Counted from the first letter of the stretch, positions 35,471 to 45,031 are shown. The stretch: DNA of 45,606 nucleotides from Cryomorphaceae bacterium (GCA_018646865.1 JABGTW010000035.1:1-45606), one strand, 5' to 3'. A program made the numbers and translations. Notes: a model not told the origin generated them from the letters alone.

Positions 35471-36511
35471 TTATACGTAATTAATTGAGTTTGTTTCAGG
35501 TTGATAAAAAGTACTATCATAGAACCCTTGATTGTTCATCCATTCATCTGAATAAATCTTACTTAAATATCTTGAGCCATGATCAGGGAATACAATCACA
35601 ACTAAACTATTACTGTTAAATTCATTCTCTTCATTTAAAATATTAGCAGCTTGAAAAGCGGCACCAGAGGTATATCCTACAAATAATCCTTCTTTTAAAG
35701 TGATTTCTCTTGCCATATGAGCACTATCTGAATCTGTGACCTTAACAAACTTATCAATAATTTTGAAATCAGTAGCTGAAGGAACTATATTTTTACCTAA
35801 TCCCTCAATCCTATATGAATAAATCTCATTTGGATCGATTTTACCAGTTTCATGATATTTCTTAAGAATAGAACCATATGCATCTACACCAATTATTTTA
35901 ATATTACTATTTTTTTCTTTTAAAAAACGACCTATTCCAGAAATTGTACCTCCAGTTCCACTACATGCAATTAAATGAGTGATTTTCCCATTAGTTTGAC
36001 TCCAGATTTCAGGTCCAGTAGTTTCATAATGGGCCTCTATATTAAGTTCATTAAAATACTGATTTATATGTACTGAATTTTTAGTCTCATTAGTAAGTCT
36101 TTTAGCAACTTCATAATATGATCTAGGATCATCATAAGAAACATTTGAAGGACAGACATATATTTCTGCTCCCAAACATTTCATCATATTAATCTTATCT
36201 TTAGAAGCTTTTGAACTAACTGCTAAAATGCATTTATATCCTTTTAAAAGCGAAACCATTGCTAAACTAAATCCAGTATTACCAGATGTAGTCTCAATTA
36301 TTGTGCTACCCTTTTTTAATATGCCTTTCTTTTCAGCTTGATTTAGGATATGAAGTGCAATTCTATCTTTGCTTGAGTGTCCTGGATTATAACATTCATA
36401 TTTCGTAAAATAAGAACCTAAAAAATTTTTTGTTAACTCATTTAGTTTAATTAGAGGTGTGTTACCAATAAGTTCAAGAATGTTATTGTAAGATTTATTG
36501 TCTTGTGACAT
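35471..36511 (-). CDS. Cysteine synthase/CBS-fold PLP enzyme, possible cysteate synthase
   Basis: A 346-residue fold-type II PLP enzyme. It shows [16 protein letters not shown], the PLP lysine K48 in [25 protein letters not shown] (76-80 SGNTG) and [15 protein letters not shown] (GTGGT 185-189). The C-terminal segment [25 protein letters not shown] is typical of a Bacteroidota CBS-like subgroup. It lacks the CBS-pair regulatory domain and the heme region of human CBS. It could make cysteine, cystathionine or cysteate; tight coupling (4-base gap) with the acyltransferase gene suggests cysteate for sulfonolipid. The fold is firm; the product is inference. Confidence 0.8.
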   Translation of the reverse strand: MSQDNKSYNNILELIGNTPLIKLNELTKNFLGSYFTKYECYNPGHSSKDRIALHILNQAEKKGILKKGSTIIETTSGNTGFSLAMVSLLKGYKCILAVSSKASKDKINMMKCLGAEIYVCPSNVSYDDPRSYYEVAKRLTNETKNSVHINQYFNELNIEAHYETTGPEIWSQTNGKITHLIACSGTGGTISGIGRFLKEKNSNIKIIGVDAYGSILKKYHETGKIDPNEIYSYRIEGLGKNIVPSATDFKIIDKFVKVTDSDSAHMAREITLKEGLFVGYTSGAAFQAANILNEENEFNSNSLVVIVFPDHGSRYLSKIYSDEWMNNQGFYDSTFYQPETNSINYV

Positions 36512-36549
36512 TATATCGTATAAATAAACTACGAATTTACAGAAAAAAA

Positions 36550-38916
36550 CTAGTAATCACATGAAAAATTTCCAATTGGGGAACCATCTGGAATTTTTGT
36601 TTTTTCTACTGGCTTATATTTATCAGGGTTATCTAAAAATCCTTTAATTTTATTTAGCAGAAAACTATTGTAATCATTTGAATCTTTTAATAATTTCTTC
36701 ATAGTATCCATAATACTGGCAAGAATTAATGATTTTGAAATATCATTTGTTTTAGTACTGTTGAACGCCATAAATAGATGGTCTAAATAAAGAGACGAAG
36801 TATTTTTACTAATTGAATTCTCATAAACATTCATCTTTTTATTACTAAAAATTGAGTTACTAATTTTTAATAGATAATTCTCAAGCTTTAATATGTTTTC
36901 TCCAAACATATTTTGTTGATTAATTCTATTAATCCTCTCAGGATTTAATAAAAAGGTGAGAGTATGGTTTATTAGAGAACTTGAAGCATTTATAAAGTCA
37001 AATGCAACGCCTGTATTAGACGCAAAATTTTCTCTTGTTCTAGGGTTTCTAAATGATCTAGGAGATAGAATATCAATTAAATTATTAGGTAAAACTAAGT
37101 TGCTTGGCTTTAAAACATTTAATAGAGATTCAAGTGATTCACTCTGTAATTTACTATCAACAAATTTAACTTTATCATTACTTTTATTTTTAACAAAATA
37201 AAGGTAATCAACTCCACCAATAGCTTTAGCAGCTGCTTCAATCTGATATCTATGTAACATGTAAATTGGTACTAAAATATCTTCTATCCTATCATAAGGT
37301 TCTCCATCGATAAGATTATCTAAATCAATATTTTTTAAAGCTAAATCACGAACTTTTAAAAGTTTATTTAATTCTTTAAATGGATACTCTCCATTATCCC
37401 ACAAGTGTGAAAATGGGTTAGCACTTCCAACTGGTCTTGAATCTGAGTCACTTAAAAAATACAAACCATTATCTACAGCTTTTTCGATAATTTTATTTAG
37501 CTCAATATCTTCATTCTCAAATATTGAAAAATCCCTATATGCATAATTTACACTGACTTTATCCCAATCACCAATATTCTCTGAATAAGCATTGTCAATA
37601 TTTATATCCCCATCTACAAGATCTATTTTAGGATGAGGATAGTCCATAACTGATGACCTATTATTAGCACTAGAAATATAATTGTGTGCAAAACCTAGTG
37701 TATGTCCAATTTCATGGGCAGACAACTGTCTGATTCGATCGAGAGAAGTTTTTTTAATTAAAGACTTATTTTCAATATTATTAGGATTATCTACTAAACC
37801 ACTTAAGATCATATAATCCTGTCTAACCCTTAAACTTCCAAGACTAACTTGACCTTTTATAATTTCACCAGTTCTTGGATCGACTATGCTTGCACCATAA
37901 CTCCAACCTCTTGTTGACCTATGAATCCACTGAATTAAATTATATCTAACATCCATAGGATCTGCATCTTCAGGTAGAACTTCAATTCTAAATGCGTCTT
38001 TATAACCAGCACTTTCAAATGCTTGATTCCACCAGTTTCCACCATCAATTAATGCACTTTTAACAGGCTCAGGAGTACCATTATCTATATAATAAATTAT
38101 AGGTTCTACAGGTTCACTAATTTCATTATTAGGATTCTTTTTGTTTAACCTGTGCCTAACTATAAATCTTTGCTCAAGTTTTTGATCTATAGGAGTTGAA
38201 TAATCATAGACTATAAAAGGATTACTTCCACTTCTTGGATCAAATTTTCTTTTATAAAAATTATTATCAGGAAGCTTAACAAAAGAGTGGTGTTGATTAA
38301 CAGTAAGGTTAGAAGCAGTTGGTGTGACACTTCTTACTAGATTCCCTGATGGATTACCTGTGAATGTAAGCAAAACATCAAATTCAATATTTTCAGGAAA
38401 TGATTTAGTTCTTTCTAAATCAATGGCTGACATAGATTTATTAAGAGTATATGAGCCTGATTTTAAGTATTTTAATCTAAGTGATACTCCATGTGCATCA
38501 TTTATTAAGAATGGTGTTAAATCAACTTTGTATGAATCTTCAGATTTTTCAATTATTTCAAAACCAAATAAAACAGATCTTGCAAAAGCTTCCTCTACTG
38601 CTTTGTTCTCAAGATTATTTGATGAAGTAGAAATATACCTTAAGTTAGGCTGAATTAATAAAATCTTATTACCTCTTTTAGTAAAATAAACTATTCTAGA
38701 ATTACCTAATTGCCCCCTATCTAATCCTAAATCATTATTACCTACTCCCCTACTTAATGAATTTATATAAAGAAACTCAGTATCAAGATTATCAATTTCT
38801 AGAATTATTTTACCTGAATCATCATTATAAGAAAAATTCATAAAACCATGATAGTCAGATACTTGTGAGAATGAAAAATATGAAATTAAAATAAATGATA
38901 AAAGAAATTTTTTCAT
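36550..38916 (-). CDS. Exported zinc-dependent metalloprotease (DUF5117/DUF4953-type)
   Basis: A 788-residue metallopeptidase with an N-terminal signal ([17 protein letters not shown]), starting at ATG 38916; the longer frame adds 12 unlikely residues. The zinc site [11 protein letters not shown] (401-411) gives the extended HExxHxxGxxH pattern of metzincin-like enzymes, followed by SVMDYPHPK, which supplies a Met-turn-like Met. Other conserved pieces are [19 protein letters not shown] and the C-terminal [17 protein letters not shown]. Large proteins of this layout are common and poorly characterised in Bacteroidota. It probably digests protein outside the cytoplasm. It diverges from prfB over 57 bases that hold an eleven-base T run. 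Confidence 0.85.
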   Translation of the reverse strand: MKKFLLSFILISYFSFSQVSDYHGFMNFSYNDDSGKIILEIDNLDTEFLYINSLSRGVGNNDLGLDRGQLGNSRIVYFTKRGNKILLIQPNLRYISTSSNNLENKAVEEAFARSVLFGFEIIEKSEDSYKVDLTPFLINDAHGVSLRLKYLKSGSYTLNKSMSAIDLERTKSFPENIEFDVLLTFTGNPSGNLVRSVTPTASNLTVNQHHSFVKLPDNNFYKRKFDPRSGSNPFIVYDYSTPIDQKLEQRFIVRHRLNKKNPNNEISEPVEPIIYYIDNGTPEPVKSALIDGGNWWNQAFESAGYKDAFRIEVLPEDADPMDVRYNLIQWIHRSTRGWSYGASIVDPRTGEIIKGQVSLGSLRVRQDYMILSGLVDNPNNIENKSLIKKTSLDRIRQLSAHEIGHTLGFAHNYISSANNRSSVMDYPHPKIDLVDGDINIDNAYSENIGDWDKVSVNYAYRDFSIFENEDIELNKIIEKAVDNGLYFLSDSDSRPVGSANPFSHLWDNGEYPFKELNKLLKVRDLALKNIDLDNLIDGEPYDRIEDILVPIYMLHRYQIEAAAKAIGGVDYLYFVKNKSNDKVKFVDSKLQSESLESLLNVLKPSNLVLPNNLIDILSPRSFRNPRTRENFASNTGVAFDFINASSSLINHTLTFLLNPERINRINQQNMFGENILKLENYLLKISNSIFSNKKMNVYENSISKNTSSLYLDHLFMAFNSTKTNDISKSLILASIMDTMKKLLKDSNDYNSFLLNKIKGFLDNPDKYKPVEKTKIPDGSPIGNFSCDY

Positions 38917-38938
38917 AGCTAATTTTTTAGAAATATAA

Positions 38939-38949
38939 TTTTTTTTTTT
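38939..38949 (+). repeat. Homopolymer tract T11 in the divergent protease/prfB gap
   Basis: Eleven T residues on the plus strand (A11 on the minus strand) lie 23 bases upstream of the protease start. On the minus strand the tract sits between a TTG and a TATATTTC element, so changes in its length would alter promoter spacing. That effect is speculation. Confidence 0.7.
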
Positions 38950-38973
38950 CAATTCATATAATTAATTTAAGAC

Positions 38974-40054
38974 ATGTTTTCAAAGGAAAATATCAAAGTG
39001 GTCAAAAAACGTATTGATACGTTAAGGGGGTATCTTTGACGTTGAGTCAAAAGAAAAAATTCTAAATAAACTAGAGAAAGAATCTTCATTTCCTGACTTT
39101 TGGTCAAAGTCAAAAGAAGCTGAACAAACTGTAAAAAAAATTCAAAATTTAAAAAAGCAGTTATCTGACTTCATAAATCTTAATTCTCAATATGATGATG
39201 TTATTGTTTTAAGTGAATTTCTTTTAAATAAGGAGGTATCTGAAGATGAAATAAACACATCTTTTAAAGAGTTGCTCATTTCAGTTGAAGATATGGAGTT
39301 CAAAATGATGTTGAGTAAAAAAGAAGATAAGATGAGTGCAATACTTCAAATAACTGCTGGTGCTGGTGGAACTGAATCTTGTGATTGGGCTGAAATGTTA
39401 ATAAGAATGTATTTAATGTGGGGAGAAAAAAATAATTTCAAGATCAAAGAATTAAATAGTCAATCAGGTGATGTTGCTGGAATTAAGACTGCAACAATTC
39501 AAATCGATGGAGAATACGCATTCGGTTGGTTAAAAGGAGAAAATGGAGTACATAGACTTGTAAGAATATCCCCTTTTGACAGTAATGCTAAAAGACATAC
39601 ATCATTTGCATCAGTATATATATACCCTCTTGTTGATGATAGTATTGAAGTTGTTATTAATGCATCAGACTTATCATGGGATACAATGAGATCAGGTGGT
39701 GCTGGTGGCCAAAGTGTAAACAAAATTGAAACTGCTGTTAGACTTAAACATAAACCTACTGGTATCACCATTGAGAATTCCGAAACAAGATCACAACTAG
39801 ATAATAAAGAAAAAGCATTAATGTTACTTAAATCTCAGCTTTATGAAATTGAGATTCAAAAAAATAATGAAGAGAAAAAGAAAATTGAGGAGTCAAAAAA
39901 GAAAATTGAATGGGGTTCACAAATAAGAAATTATGTTCTTCACCCATATAAGATTGTAAAGGACGTTAGAACAGGATATGAATCAGGAAATACCGAAAAT
40001 ATATTGAATGGAGACATAAATGGTTTCCTAAAGTCTTTTTTGCTAAATCGTTAA
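38974..40054 (+). CDS. prfB: Peptide chain release factor 2, with programmed +1 frameshift
   Basis: The coding sequence is split: 38974-39036 in the first frame and 39038-40054 in the second, giving a 359-residue protein. The ATG at 38974 opens MFSKENIKVVKKRIDTL, and an in-frame TGA at 39037 is bypassed by slipping one base. The second part has the RF2 tripeptide-type SPF in VRISPFDSNAKRHTSFASV, and the catalytic GGQ (244-246) in SGGAGGQSVNKIETAV. RF2 ends translation at UGA and UAA, so the frameshift makes its own level control the read-through. The product is complete and ends with LNGDINGFLKSFL. This is not a pseudogene. Confidence 0.95.
39025..39040 (+). other. Programmed +1 frameshift site of prfB
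   Basis: The sequence AGGGGG TAT CTT TGA C is identical to the classical prfB site: an internal Shine-Dalgarno-like AGGGGG, the slippery CTT, the UGA stop at 39037-39039 and the following C. The ribosome shifts forward one base at CTT-T. When RF2 is scarce, slow termination at UGA favours the shift and restores RF2. Confidence 0.96.
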
Positions 40055-40092
40055 AAAAATAGAAATTAAAGTGATTTATTAAAATATTAGAG

Positions 40093-40100
40093 TAATTTCG
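40093..40100 (+). promoter_or_regulatory. Possible -7 element for the cold-shock gene
   Basis: TAATTTCG differs by one base from TAnnTTTG and ends 23 bases before the ATG at 40124. A leader of about 15-20 bases would result, much shorter than the long cold-box leader of E. coli cspA. Weak support. Confidence 0.25.
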
Positions 40101-40123
40101 CTAAAATTATTAAAAATTAAAAT

Positions 40124-40315
40124 ATGAGTACAGGATTAGTAAAATTCTTCAACGAGGCCAAAGGTTATGGTTTTATTAAAGAAGATGATAACGATACAGA
40201 ACATTTCGTTCATGTTTCAGGTCTTATTGACAGGATTACAGAGGGAGATAAAGTAGAATTTGAATTAAAAGAAGGTAATAAAGGTTTAAATGCTATTAAC
40301 GTAAAAGTTATTTAA
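40124..40315 (+). CDS. Cold-shock protein (CspA family)
   Basis: A 63-residue single cold-shock domain that binds single-stranded RNA and DNA. RNP1 appears as KGYGFIKED (about 13-21), and RNP2 is HFVHVSGL (about 27-34), where the family often has FVHFS. The C-terminal strand EGNKGLNAINVKVI is typical. The gene is a single unit between prfB and a strong bidirectional terminator, and codon choice suggests good expression. Which member of the Csp family it equals cannot be decided. The role is RNA chaperoning in growth or stress. Confidence 0.93.
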   Translation: MSTGLVKFFNEAKGYGFIKEDDNDTEHFVHVSGLIDRITEGDKVEFELKEGNKGLNAINVKVI

Positions 40316-40333
40316 ATTTCCCTATTACAATAT

Positions 40334-40360
40334 AAAAAAGCCCCTAGGGGCTTTTTTTTT
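40334..40360. terminator. Bidirectional hairpin terminator
   Basis: An AAAAAAGCCC arm pairs with GGGCTTTTTT around the loop CTAG, followed by T9 on the plus strand and preceded by A6, which is a T run for the minus strand. It lies between convergent cold-shock and dnaB genes and can end both transcripts. The strongest terminator in the window. Confidence 0.92.
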
Positions 40361-40405
40361 GCATTAAACTTAATTATTCTAATGAAATATTAGAGTTTAT
40401 TATGA

Positions 40406-41908
40406 TTAAAATGGCATATCATCATCATCTTTATTAGAAGGCTCACTAAAGTCACTTAACTTATTCTCAGGATTAAGCTTAGATTGAAATTCAAATGGTG
40501 AGTCAAATCCACCTAAATCTTCAAACTTACCTAGGTTAGCAATAAATTTAAGTTTTATAGAGTCTAGTGCTCCATTTCTATGTTTGGCAACAATAAATTC
40601 ACCTTGACCCTCAGATGGTGTCTTCATATCGTCGTCCCATTCTGTTATACCATAATATTCTGGTCTATAAAGAAATGAAACAATATCTGCATCTTGCTCA
40701 ATTGCACCAGACTCTCTAAGATCAGATAAAATTGGTCTTTTAGTACCTCCTCTTGTTTCAACAGCTCTAGAAAGCTGAGATAAAGCAATCACTGGAATAT
40801 CAAGTTCTTTAGCTAATGCTTTAAGGTTTCTTGATATTGTTGAGATTTCTTGCTCTCTATTCCCAGCCTTATTTGAAGATCCTATATTCATCAATTGTAA
40901 ATAATCAATTATAATAAGTTTAATCCCATGAGATGAAGCAAGTCTTCTGGCTTTAGCTCTTAATTCAAATATCGTTAATGATGGGCTATCATCTATATAC
41001 AAAGGTGCTGATTCAAGATCTGAAACTTTAATATTTAGTTGTTGCCATTCGTGATCTGCAAGTTTACCAGTTCTAAGTTTATCAGATGACAAGCCTGTTT
41101 CAGATGAAATTAATCTCGTAATAAGTTGGACTGATGACATTTCAAGTGAAAAGAATGCAACAGGAATTTTTTGTTGAACAGATATATTTCTTGCCATTGA
41201 AAGCGCTAAAGCTGTTTTTCCCATACCAGGTCTAGCAGCAACAATTACAAGATCACTTGGCTGCCAACCAGAAGTCAGTTTATCAAGTTTTTCAAAACCT
41301 GTAGAAACACCACTAAGCCCCTCTTGTTTAGCAATTTCTTCAATTCTAGTTTTAGCTCTAATCACAAGATTTTGAGCAGATTCAGTTGATGTCTTAATAT
41401 TACCTTGTGCTACATCATATAATTTTGATTCAGCTTCATCTAAAAGATCCATTACATCAGTACTTTCATTGTATGATTTTTGAATAATTTCGTTAGAAAT
41501 TGTGATCAATTTTCTTTGGATATATTTTTGCAGAATAATTCTAGAATGAAATTCTATGTGAGCAGAAGATGAAACTTTTTGAGAAAGACTTATTAAATAA
41601 AAATCTCCTCCAGCAGATTCGAAGTTTTTATTCTTTTTTAAATCTGCAGAAACAGTTAATAAGTCAATAGGCTCAGATTCTCTGAAAAGTCGCTCAACAG
41701 ACTCATATATAAGCTGATGAGATCTTTTATAAAAAACTTCAGGAGATAATAATTCAATTATTTCATTAACACCCTTTTCATCAATAAGCATAGCCCCTAG
41801 TACCGCTTCTTCTAAATCAATTGCTTGAGGTGGAATTTTACCATCAGATAAATTTACTACAGCTTGATCTTCAGTTTCATATATTTTAAGGGGGGTCCTT
41901 TTCTGCAT
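40406..41908 (-). CDS. dnaB: Replicative DNA helicase
   Basis: The 500-residue protein is a DnaB hexameric helicase. The N-terminal domain (about 25-170) has PPQAIDLEEAVLGAMLID and KRSHQLIYESVERLF, then a linker and the RecA-like ATPase with Walker A ARPGMGKT (225-232), FSLEMSSVQLITRLISSE, LIIIDYLQLM (Walker B), LSQLSRAVE, RPILSDLRESGAIEQDADIV and FIVAKHRNGAL. The acidic C-terminal tail is rich in Asp, Ser and Asn and ends DDDDMPF, similar to the tail by which SSB meets partners, although in DnaB its role is unknown. No intein is present. It unwinds DNA at the fork. A TACATTTA element lies 4 bases before the ATG. Confidence 0.96.
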   Translation of the reverse strand: MQKRTPLKIYETEDQAVVNLSDGKIPPQAIDLEEAVLGAMLIDEKGVNEIIELLSPEVFYKRSHQLIYESVERLFRESEPIDLLTVSADLKKNKNFESAGGDFYLISLSQKVSSSAHIEFHSRIILQKYIQRKLITISNEIIQKSYNESTDVMDLLDEAESKLYDVAQGNIKTSTESAQNLVIRAKTRIEEIAKQEGLSGVSTGFEKLDKLTSGWQPSDLVIVAARPGMGKTALALSMARNISVQQKIPVAFFSLEMSSVQLITRLISSETGLSSDKLRTGKLADHEWQQLNIKVSDLESAPLYIDDSPSLTIFELRAKARRLASSHGIKLIIIDYLQLMNIGSSNKAGNREQEISTISRNLKALAKELDIPVIALSQLSRAVETRGGTKRPILSDLRESGAIEQDADIVSFLYRPEYYGITEWDDDMKTPSEGQGEFIVAKHRNGALDSIKLKFIANLGKFEDLGGFDSPFEFQSKLNPENKLSDFSEPSNKDDDDMPF

Positions 41909-41912
41909 TTAG

Positions 41913-41920
41913 TAAATGTA
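41913..41920 (-). promoter_or_regulatory. Possible -7 element for dnaB
   Basis: On the minus strand TACATTTA, one base from TAnnTTTG, ends 4 bases before the ATG at 41908. The same octamer precedes the transketolase gene. A transcript from it would begin at or next to the start codon. Chance occurrence in AT-rich DNA is possible. Confidence 0.3.
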
Positions 41921-41937
41921 TGGAAAATGAATTTTTA

Positions 41938-41962
41938 AATATCACAATTAACTAGTGATATT
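41938..41962. repeat. Inverted repeat upstream of dnaB
   Basis: AATATCAC and GTGATATT form a perfect 8-base inverted repeat with a 9-base centre, about 30-54 bases upstream of the dnaB start. It could be an operator or a weak hairpin ending accA transcripts; there is no long T run, so a terminator is less likely. Confidence 0.5.
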
Positions 41963-41983
41963 AATTAAAAGTTTAAACAAGTG

Positions 41984-42014
41984 ATTTGTTAATAACTAAA
42001 GAAATTTGTTAATA
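41984..42014. repeat. Direct repeat ATTTGTTAATA, two copies 20 bases apart
   Basis: Copies at 41984-41994 and 42004-42014 are identical over 11 bases with a 20-base period, about two helical turns. They lie in the 112-base gap between accA and dnaB. No function is known. Confidence 0.5.
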
Positions 42015-42020
42015 CTGATA

Positions 42021-42974
42021 TTAACCTTTAAAGTTTCCAATATTAGTGAACTTTTTTCTTCTAAGCTCTATCATTTTATCTTTCGATAATGAGTTTATTT
42101 TTTTAGTAAAATATAAAATATTTTCCTTGACAGACTTAAATGCTTCTGATGGGTTATAATGGGCACCACCAAGAGGTTCATTAATAATTTTATCAATTAG
42201 TTTATTCTTAAGCATATCTTTAGCTGTAAGTTTTAGAGCTTCAGCTGCCTCTTCTTTATGATCCCAACTTCTCCATAGAATAGATGAACATGATTCAGGA
42301 GAAATAACAGAATACCAAGTATTTTCAAGCATTGATATCTTATCTCCAACACCAATACCTAGAGCTCCTCCAGATGCACCTTCACCAATAACTATACAGA
42401 TAATTGGAACTTTTATATTCATCATCTCATATAAATTCCTAGCAATAGCTTCACCTTGACCTCTTTCTTCTGCCTCAAGTCCAGGAAAAGCACCTGGAGT
42501 ATCAATTAATGTAACAATTGGAATATTAAATTTTTCGGCTTGTCTCATTAATCTAAGAGCCTTTCTATATCCCTCTGGATTTGCCATACCAAAATTTCTA
42601 TATTGTCTAGTCTTCGTATTATATCCTTTTTGGGTACCTATAAACATATATGATTGATCATCTATTTTACCTAAACCTCCAATCATTGCCTTGTCATCAC
42701 CAAAATTTCTATCTCCATGTAATTCAAGAAATGATTCACCACAAATATTATTGATATAATCTAATGTGTAAGGTCTATTAGGATGACGAGATAGTTGAAC
42801 TTTTTGCCAAGCAGATAAATTACCATAAACATCCTTTTTGGCATCAGCTAGCTTTTTTTGAAGAAGATTATAAGTCTTAGTGATATCAACATCACTTTCA
42901 TTCTTGATTGACTTACACTTATCAATTTGATCTAAAATTTCTTTAATAGGAACTTCAAATTCTAAAAACTCCAT
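42021..42974 (-). CDS. accA: Acetyl-CoA carboxylase carboxyltransferase subunit alpha
   Basis: The 317-residue subunit acts with AccD to carry carboxyl from biotin to acetyl-CoA, the first step in fatty acid synthesis. The family landmarks are [98 protein letters not shown] and [14 protein letters not shown]. The length matches. accB, accC and accD are not in this window. It follows the LptF/G-like gene by 37 bases on the same strand; a TAAATTTT element ends four bases before its ATG, so it may have its own start. Confidence 0.96.
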   Translation of the reverse strand: MEFLEFEVPIKEILDQIDKCKSIKNESDVDITKTYNLLQKKLADAKKDVYGNLSAWQKVQLSRHPNRPYTLDYINNICGESFLELHGDRNFGDDKAMIGGLGKIDDQSYMFIGTQKGYNTKTRQYRNFGMANPEGYRKALRLMRQAEKFNIPIVTLIDTPGAFPGLEAEERGQGEAIARNLYEMMNIKVPIICIVIGEGASGGALGIGVGDKISMLENTWYSVISPESCSSILWRSWDHKEEAAEALKLTAKDMLKNKLIDKIINEPLGGAHYNPSEAFKSVKENILYFTKKINSLSKDKMIELRRKKFTNIGNFKG

Positions 42975-43011
42975 AGCTAAAATTTATGTAAATATAGTTT
43001 AATTATGTAAT

Positions 43012-44079
43012 CTATCTAATTGCTTTTTTTAATAAAAATAGAGCAATTGTAAGGAATACTAAAAGTATACCCCATGAAGCTATTGCAGGAGGAAAATTAG
43101 ATTTTATGACTAAGACACTGAATATTTTGTCTAAGAATATAAACAAGAAACCTAGAGAAACTCCAATAGCAAGATTACTTCCAGTTCCACCTCTTCTTTT
43201 GAAAGAGGAAACAGAGATTGCTATCAAGGTTAATATAAAACAAGATAGTGGTATTGTGTATCTTTTGTGGCGGACAAGCAAATGAGAATTAATTAGAGGG
43301 GAACCTGCTCTTTTTTCATACCTAATCAACTCATCTAACTCAAAAAAATTGAGAGTTTCAGCTACATAGTTTAAAGGGGATAAGTCATCGATATTAAAAT
43401 CTAATATTGTGTCTTTTCTTGTTACTTTTTTTATAATTTCCTGTTCACCAACTATAGACCTCTTAACATAATTTGTTAATCTAAAAATAGAATCATCCCA
43501 TCTTATAGTTGTAGCAGTTATTTTGTGTTTTAATTTATTTCCTTCAAAATTTTCTAGAGTAAAATTGAGTCCTCGTCTCCTCTTAGGATCGTAACTACTA
43601 ACATATATGTATTCTGTATCATTTATTTGCTTAAATAATCTAGATGTTTTTCTTTTTTCCTCAGATTTAACGTATTCAGAAACAAATTCATTAAAGTTTT
43701 GATTGGATTTTGGAACAATAAACATTCCTGCAAAAAGAGCAAAAAATACAATTACAGATGCTGATATAAAGAAGGGCTTAGTAAATCTTTGAAAAGATAG
43801 ACCTGAAGATAAAATAGCTGTTATTTCAGTGTTATTAGCTAATCTAGATGTGAAAAATATAACTGCTAAAAAAAGAAATACGGGATAAAGCTGACTTCCA
43901 AAGTACCATACAAAATCAATGTAATAATTTAAAATTAAATCTGCAGGAACTTCATTTTCTCGAAATTTATCAATCTTCTCTGCAAAATCAACCATTATTC
44001 CAATCGGAATAAATAAGCCAAACATTACAAAAAAAGTGCTGAGATATTTCTTGATTATATACTTATCTATAATCTTCAT
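43012..44079 (-). CDS. LptF/LptG-family permease
   Basis: A 355-residue YjgP/YjgQ-type permease of the lipopolysaccharide transport system. MKIIDKYIIKKYLSTFFVMFGLFI starts a membrane segment (about 12-32), with further ones near 52-78, 98-122, 270-290, 300-322 and 330-352. The large loop between (about 125-268) is the periplasmic beta-jellyroll domain. NTEITAILSSGLSFQRF and LIRYEKRAG are typical of the family. Together with a second permease and LptB it would extract lipid A-linked LPS from the inner membrane. Whether it is LptF or LptG is not decided. A TAATTTTG element is 5 bases from its ATG. Confidence 0.9.
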   Translation of the reverse strand: MKIIDKYIIKKYLSTFFVMFGLFIPIGIMVDFAEKIDKFRENEVPADLILNYYIDFVWYFGSQLYPVFLFLAVIFFTSRLANNTEITAILSSGLSFQRFTKPFFISASVIVFFALFAGMFIVPKSNQNFNEFVSEYVKSEEKRKTSRLFKQINDTEYIYVSSYDPKRRRGLNFTLENFEGNKLKHKITATTIRWDDSIFRLTNYVKRSIVGEQEIIKKVTRKDTILDFNIDDLSPLNYVAETLNFFELDELIRYEKRAGSPLINSHLLVRHKRYTIPLSCFILTLIAISVSSFKRRGGTGSNLAIGVSLGFLFIFLDKIFSVLVIKSNFPPAIASWGILLVFLTIALFLLKKAIR

Positions 44080-44084
44080 TAAAT

Positions 44085-44092
44085 CAAAATTA
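44085..44092 (-). promoter_or_regulatory. Candidate -7 promoter element for the LptF/G-like gene
   Basis: On the minus strand TAATTTTG matches TAnnTTTG exactly, ending 5 bases before the ATG at 44079. The transcript would be nearly leaderless. Confidence 0.5.
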
Positions 44093-44165
44093 GTAAAGTA
44101 ATTAACATCATAAATAGATTGTTAATTATTTCTATATAATTTATGATAAAAAGAATTTAAAGAGT

Positions 44166-44196
44166 TTTGTATCTCATATGTTTAATTATACATTTA
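44166..44196 (+). promoter_or_regulatory. Candidate promoter for the transketolase genes
   Basis: TTTG at 44166-44169 is followed after 19 bases by TACATTTA at 44189-44196, close to the Bacteroidota TTTG-N19-TAnnTTTG arrangement with one mismatch in the -7 box. The ATG at 44204 is 7 bases further on. This is the only well-spaced -33/-7 pair I found. Confidence 0.5.
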
Positions 44197-44203
44197 CCAT
44201 TAT

Positions 44204-45031
44204 ATGACTGAAGATTTAGATAAGTTGGTTTCTCAAGTTCGAAGAGATATTTTAAGAATGGTTCATACAGTAAATTCAGGTCATCCAGGTGGATCTCTTG
44301 GTTGTGTTGAATTTTTTGTTTCACTTTATAAAAGAGTTTTAGAAACTGAAAGTAATAGTAACTCAAAAGATATATTTATTCTTTCTAATGGTCATATATC
44401 ACCAGTATATTATAGCACACTTGCTAGATGTGGTTATTTTGATATAAAAGAACTAAATACTTTTAGGAAAATTAATTCTAGACTTCAAGGACATCCAACC
44501 AACCATGATGGTTTACCAGGTATAAATATTTCTTCCGGCTCACTTGGACAAGGTGTTTCCGTTGGACTTGGAATTGCACTATCAAAAAAAATTAATAATG
44601 ATCCTTCACTAGTGTATGTGTTAACTGGAGATGGTGAGCTTCAAGAAGGTCAAAATTGGGAAGCTTTTATGTATGCATCAGCAAACAAAGTTGATAATAT
44701 AATAGTTACTGTTGATCACAATGGACAACAAATAGATGGTTCAACTGAGGATGTATTAGATATAGGGAACTTAAAAGAAAAGTTTAAATCTTTTGGATGG
44801 GAAGTCCTAGAAGTTGATAATGGAAATTCTTTAGATAACATCTATGAAGCTTTAAAAATTGCAAAAGAAAGCTCTAAAAAGGGTAAACCTATTGCAATTC
44901 TAATGAATACAGTAATGGGAAATGGTGTTGATTTTATGATGCATACACATGAATGGCACGGGAAAGCCCCTAATGATGATCAATTAGAAATTGCCCTTAA
45001 TCAAAATCCTGAAACTTTAGGTGACTACTAA
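44204..45031 (+). CDS. Transketolase N-terminal subunit
   Basis: A 275-residue protein equal to the thiamine-binding half of transketolase. [69 protein letters not shown] and [19 protein letters not shown] hold the pyrophosphate-binding GDGE motif, followed by [15 protein letters not shown] (the NN-type Asn), and [12 protein letters not shown]. Split transketolase is common in Bacteroidota and Firmicutes. The C-terminal half follows after one base. It joins transaldolase (19276) in the pentose phosphate route. Confidence 0.95.
   Translation: MTEDLDKLVSQVRRDILRMVHTVNSGHPGGSLGCVEFFVSLYKRVLETESNSNSKDIFILSNGHISPVYYSTLARCGYFDIKELNTFRKINSRLQGHPTNHDGLPGINISSGSLGQGVSVGLGIALSKKINNDPSLVYVLTGDGELQEGQNWEAFMYASANKVDNIIVTVDHNGQQIDGSTEDVLDIGNLKEKFKSFGWEVLEVDNGNSLDNIYEALKIAKESSKKGKPIAILMNTVMGNGVDFMMHTHEWHGKAPNDDQLEIALNQNPETLGDY

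Noticed and set aside
38324-38653. Open frame antisense to the zinc protease
   Set aside because: No family resemblance, low-complexity composition and full overlap with a real gene.
38974-39272. Apparent broken 5' end of prfB with an in-frame TGA
   Set aside because: AGGGGG TAT CTT TGA C is exactly the classical programmed frameshift site, and the downstream frame is complete, so the gene is intact and not a pseudogene.
44157-44366. Open frame antisense to the transketolase start
   Set aside because: Overlaps the promoter and a clear gene; no recognisable motif.
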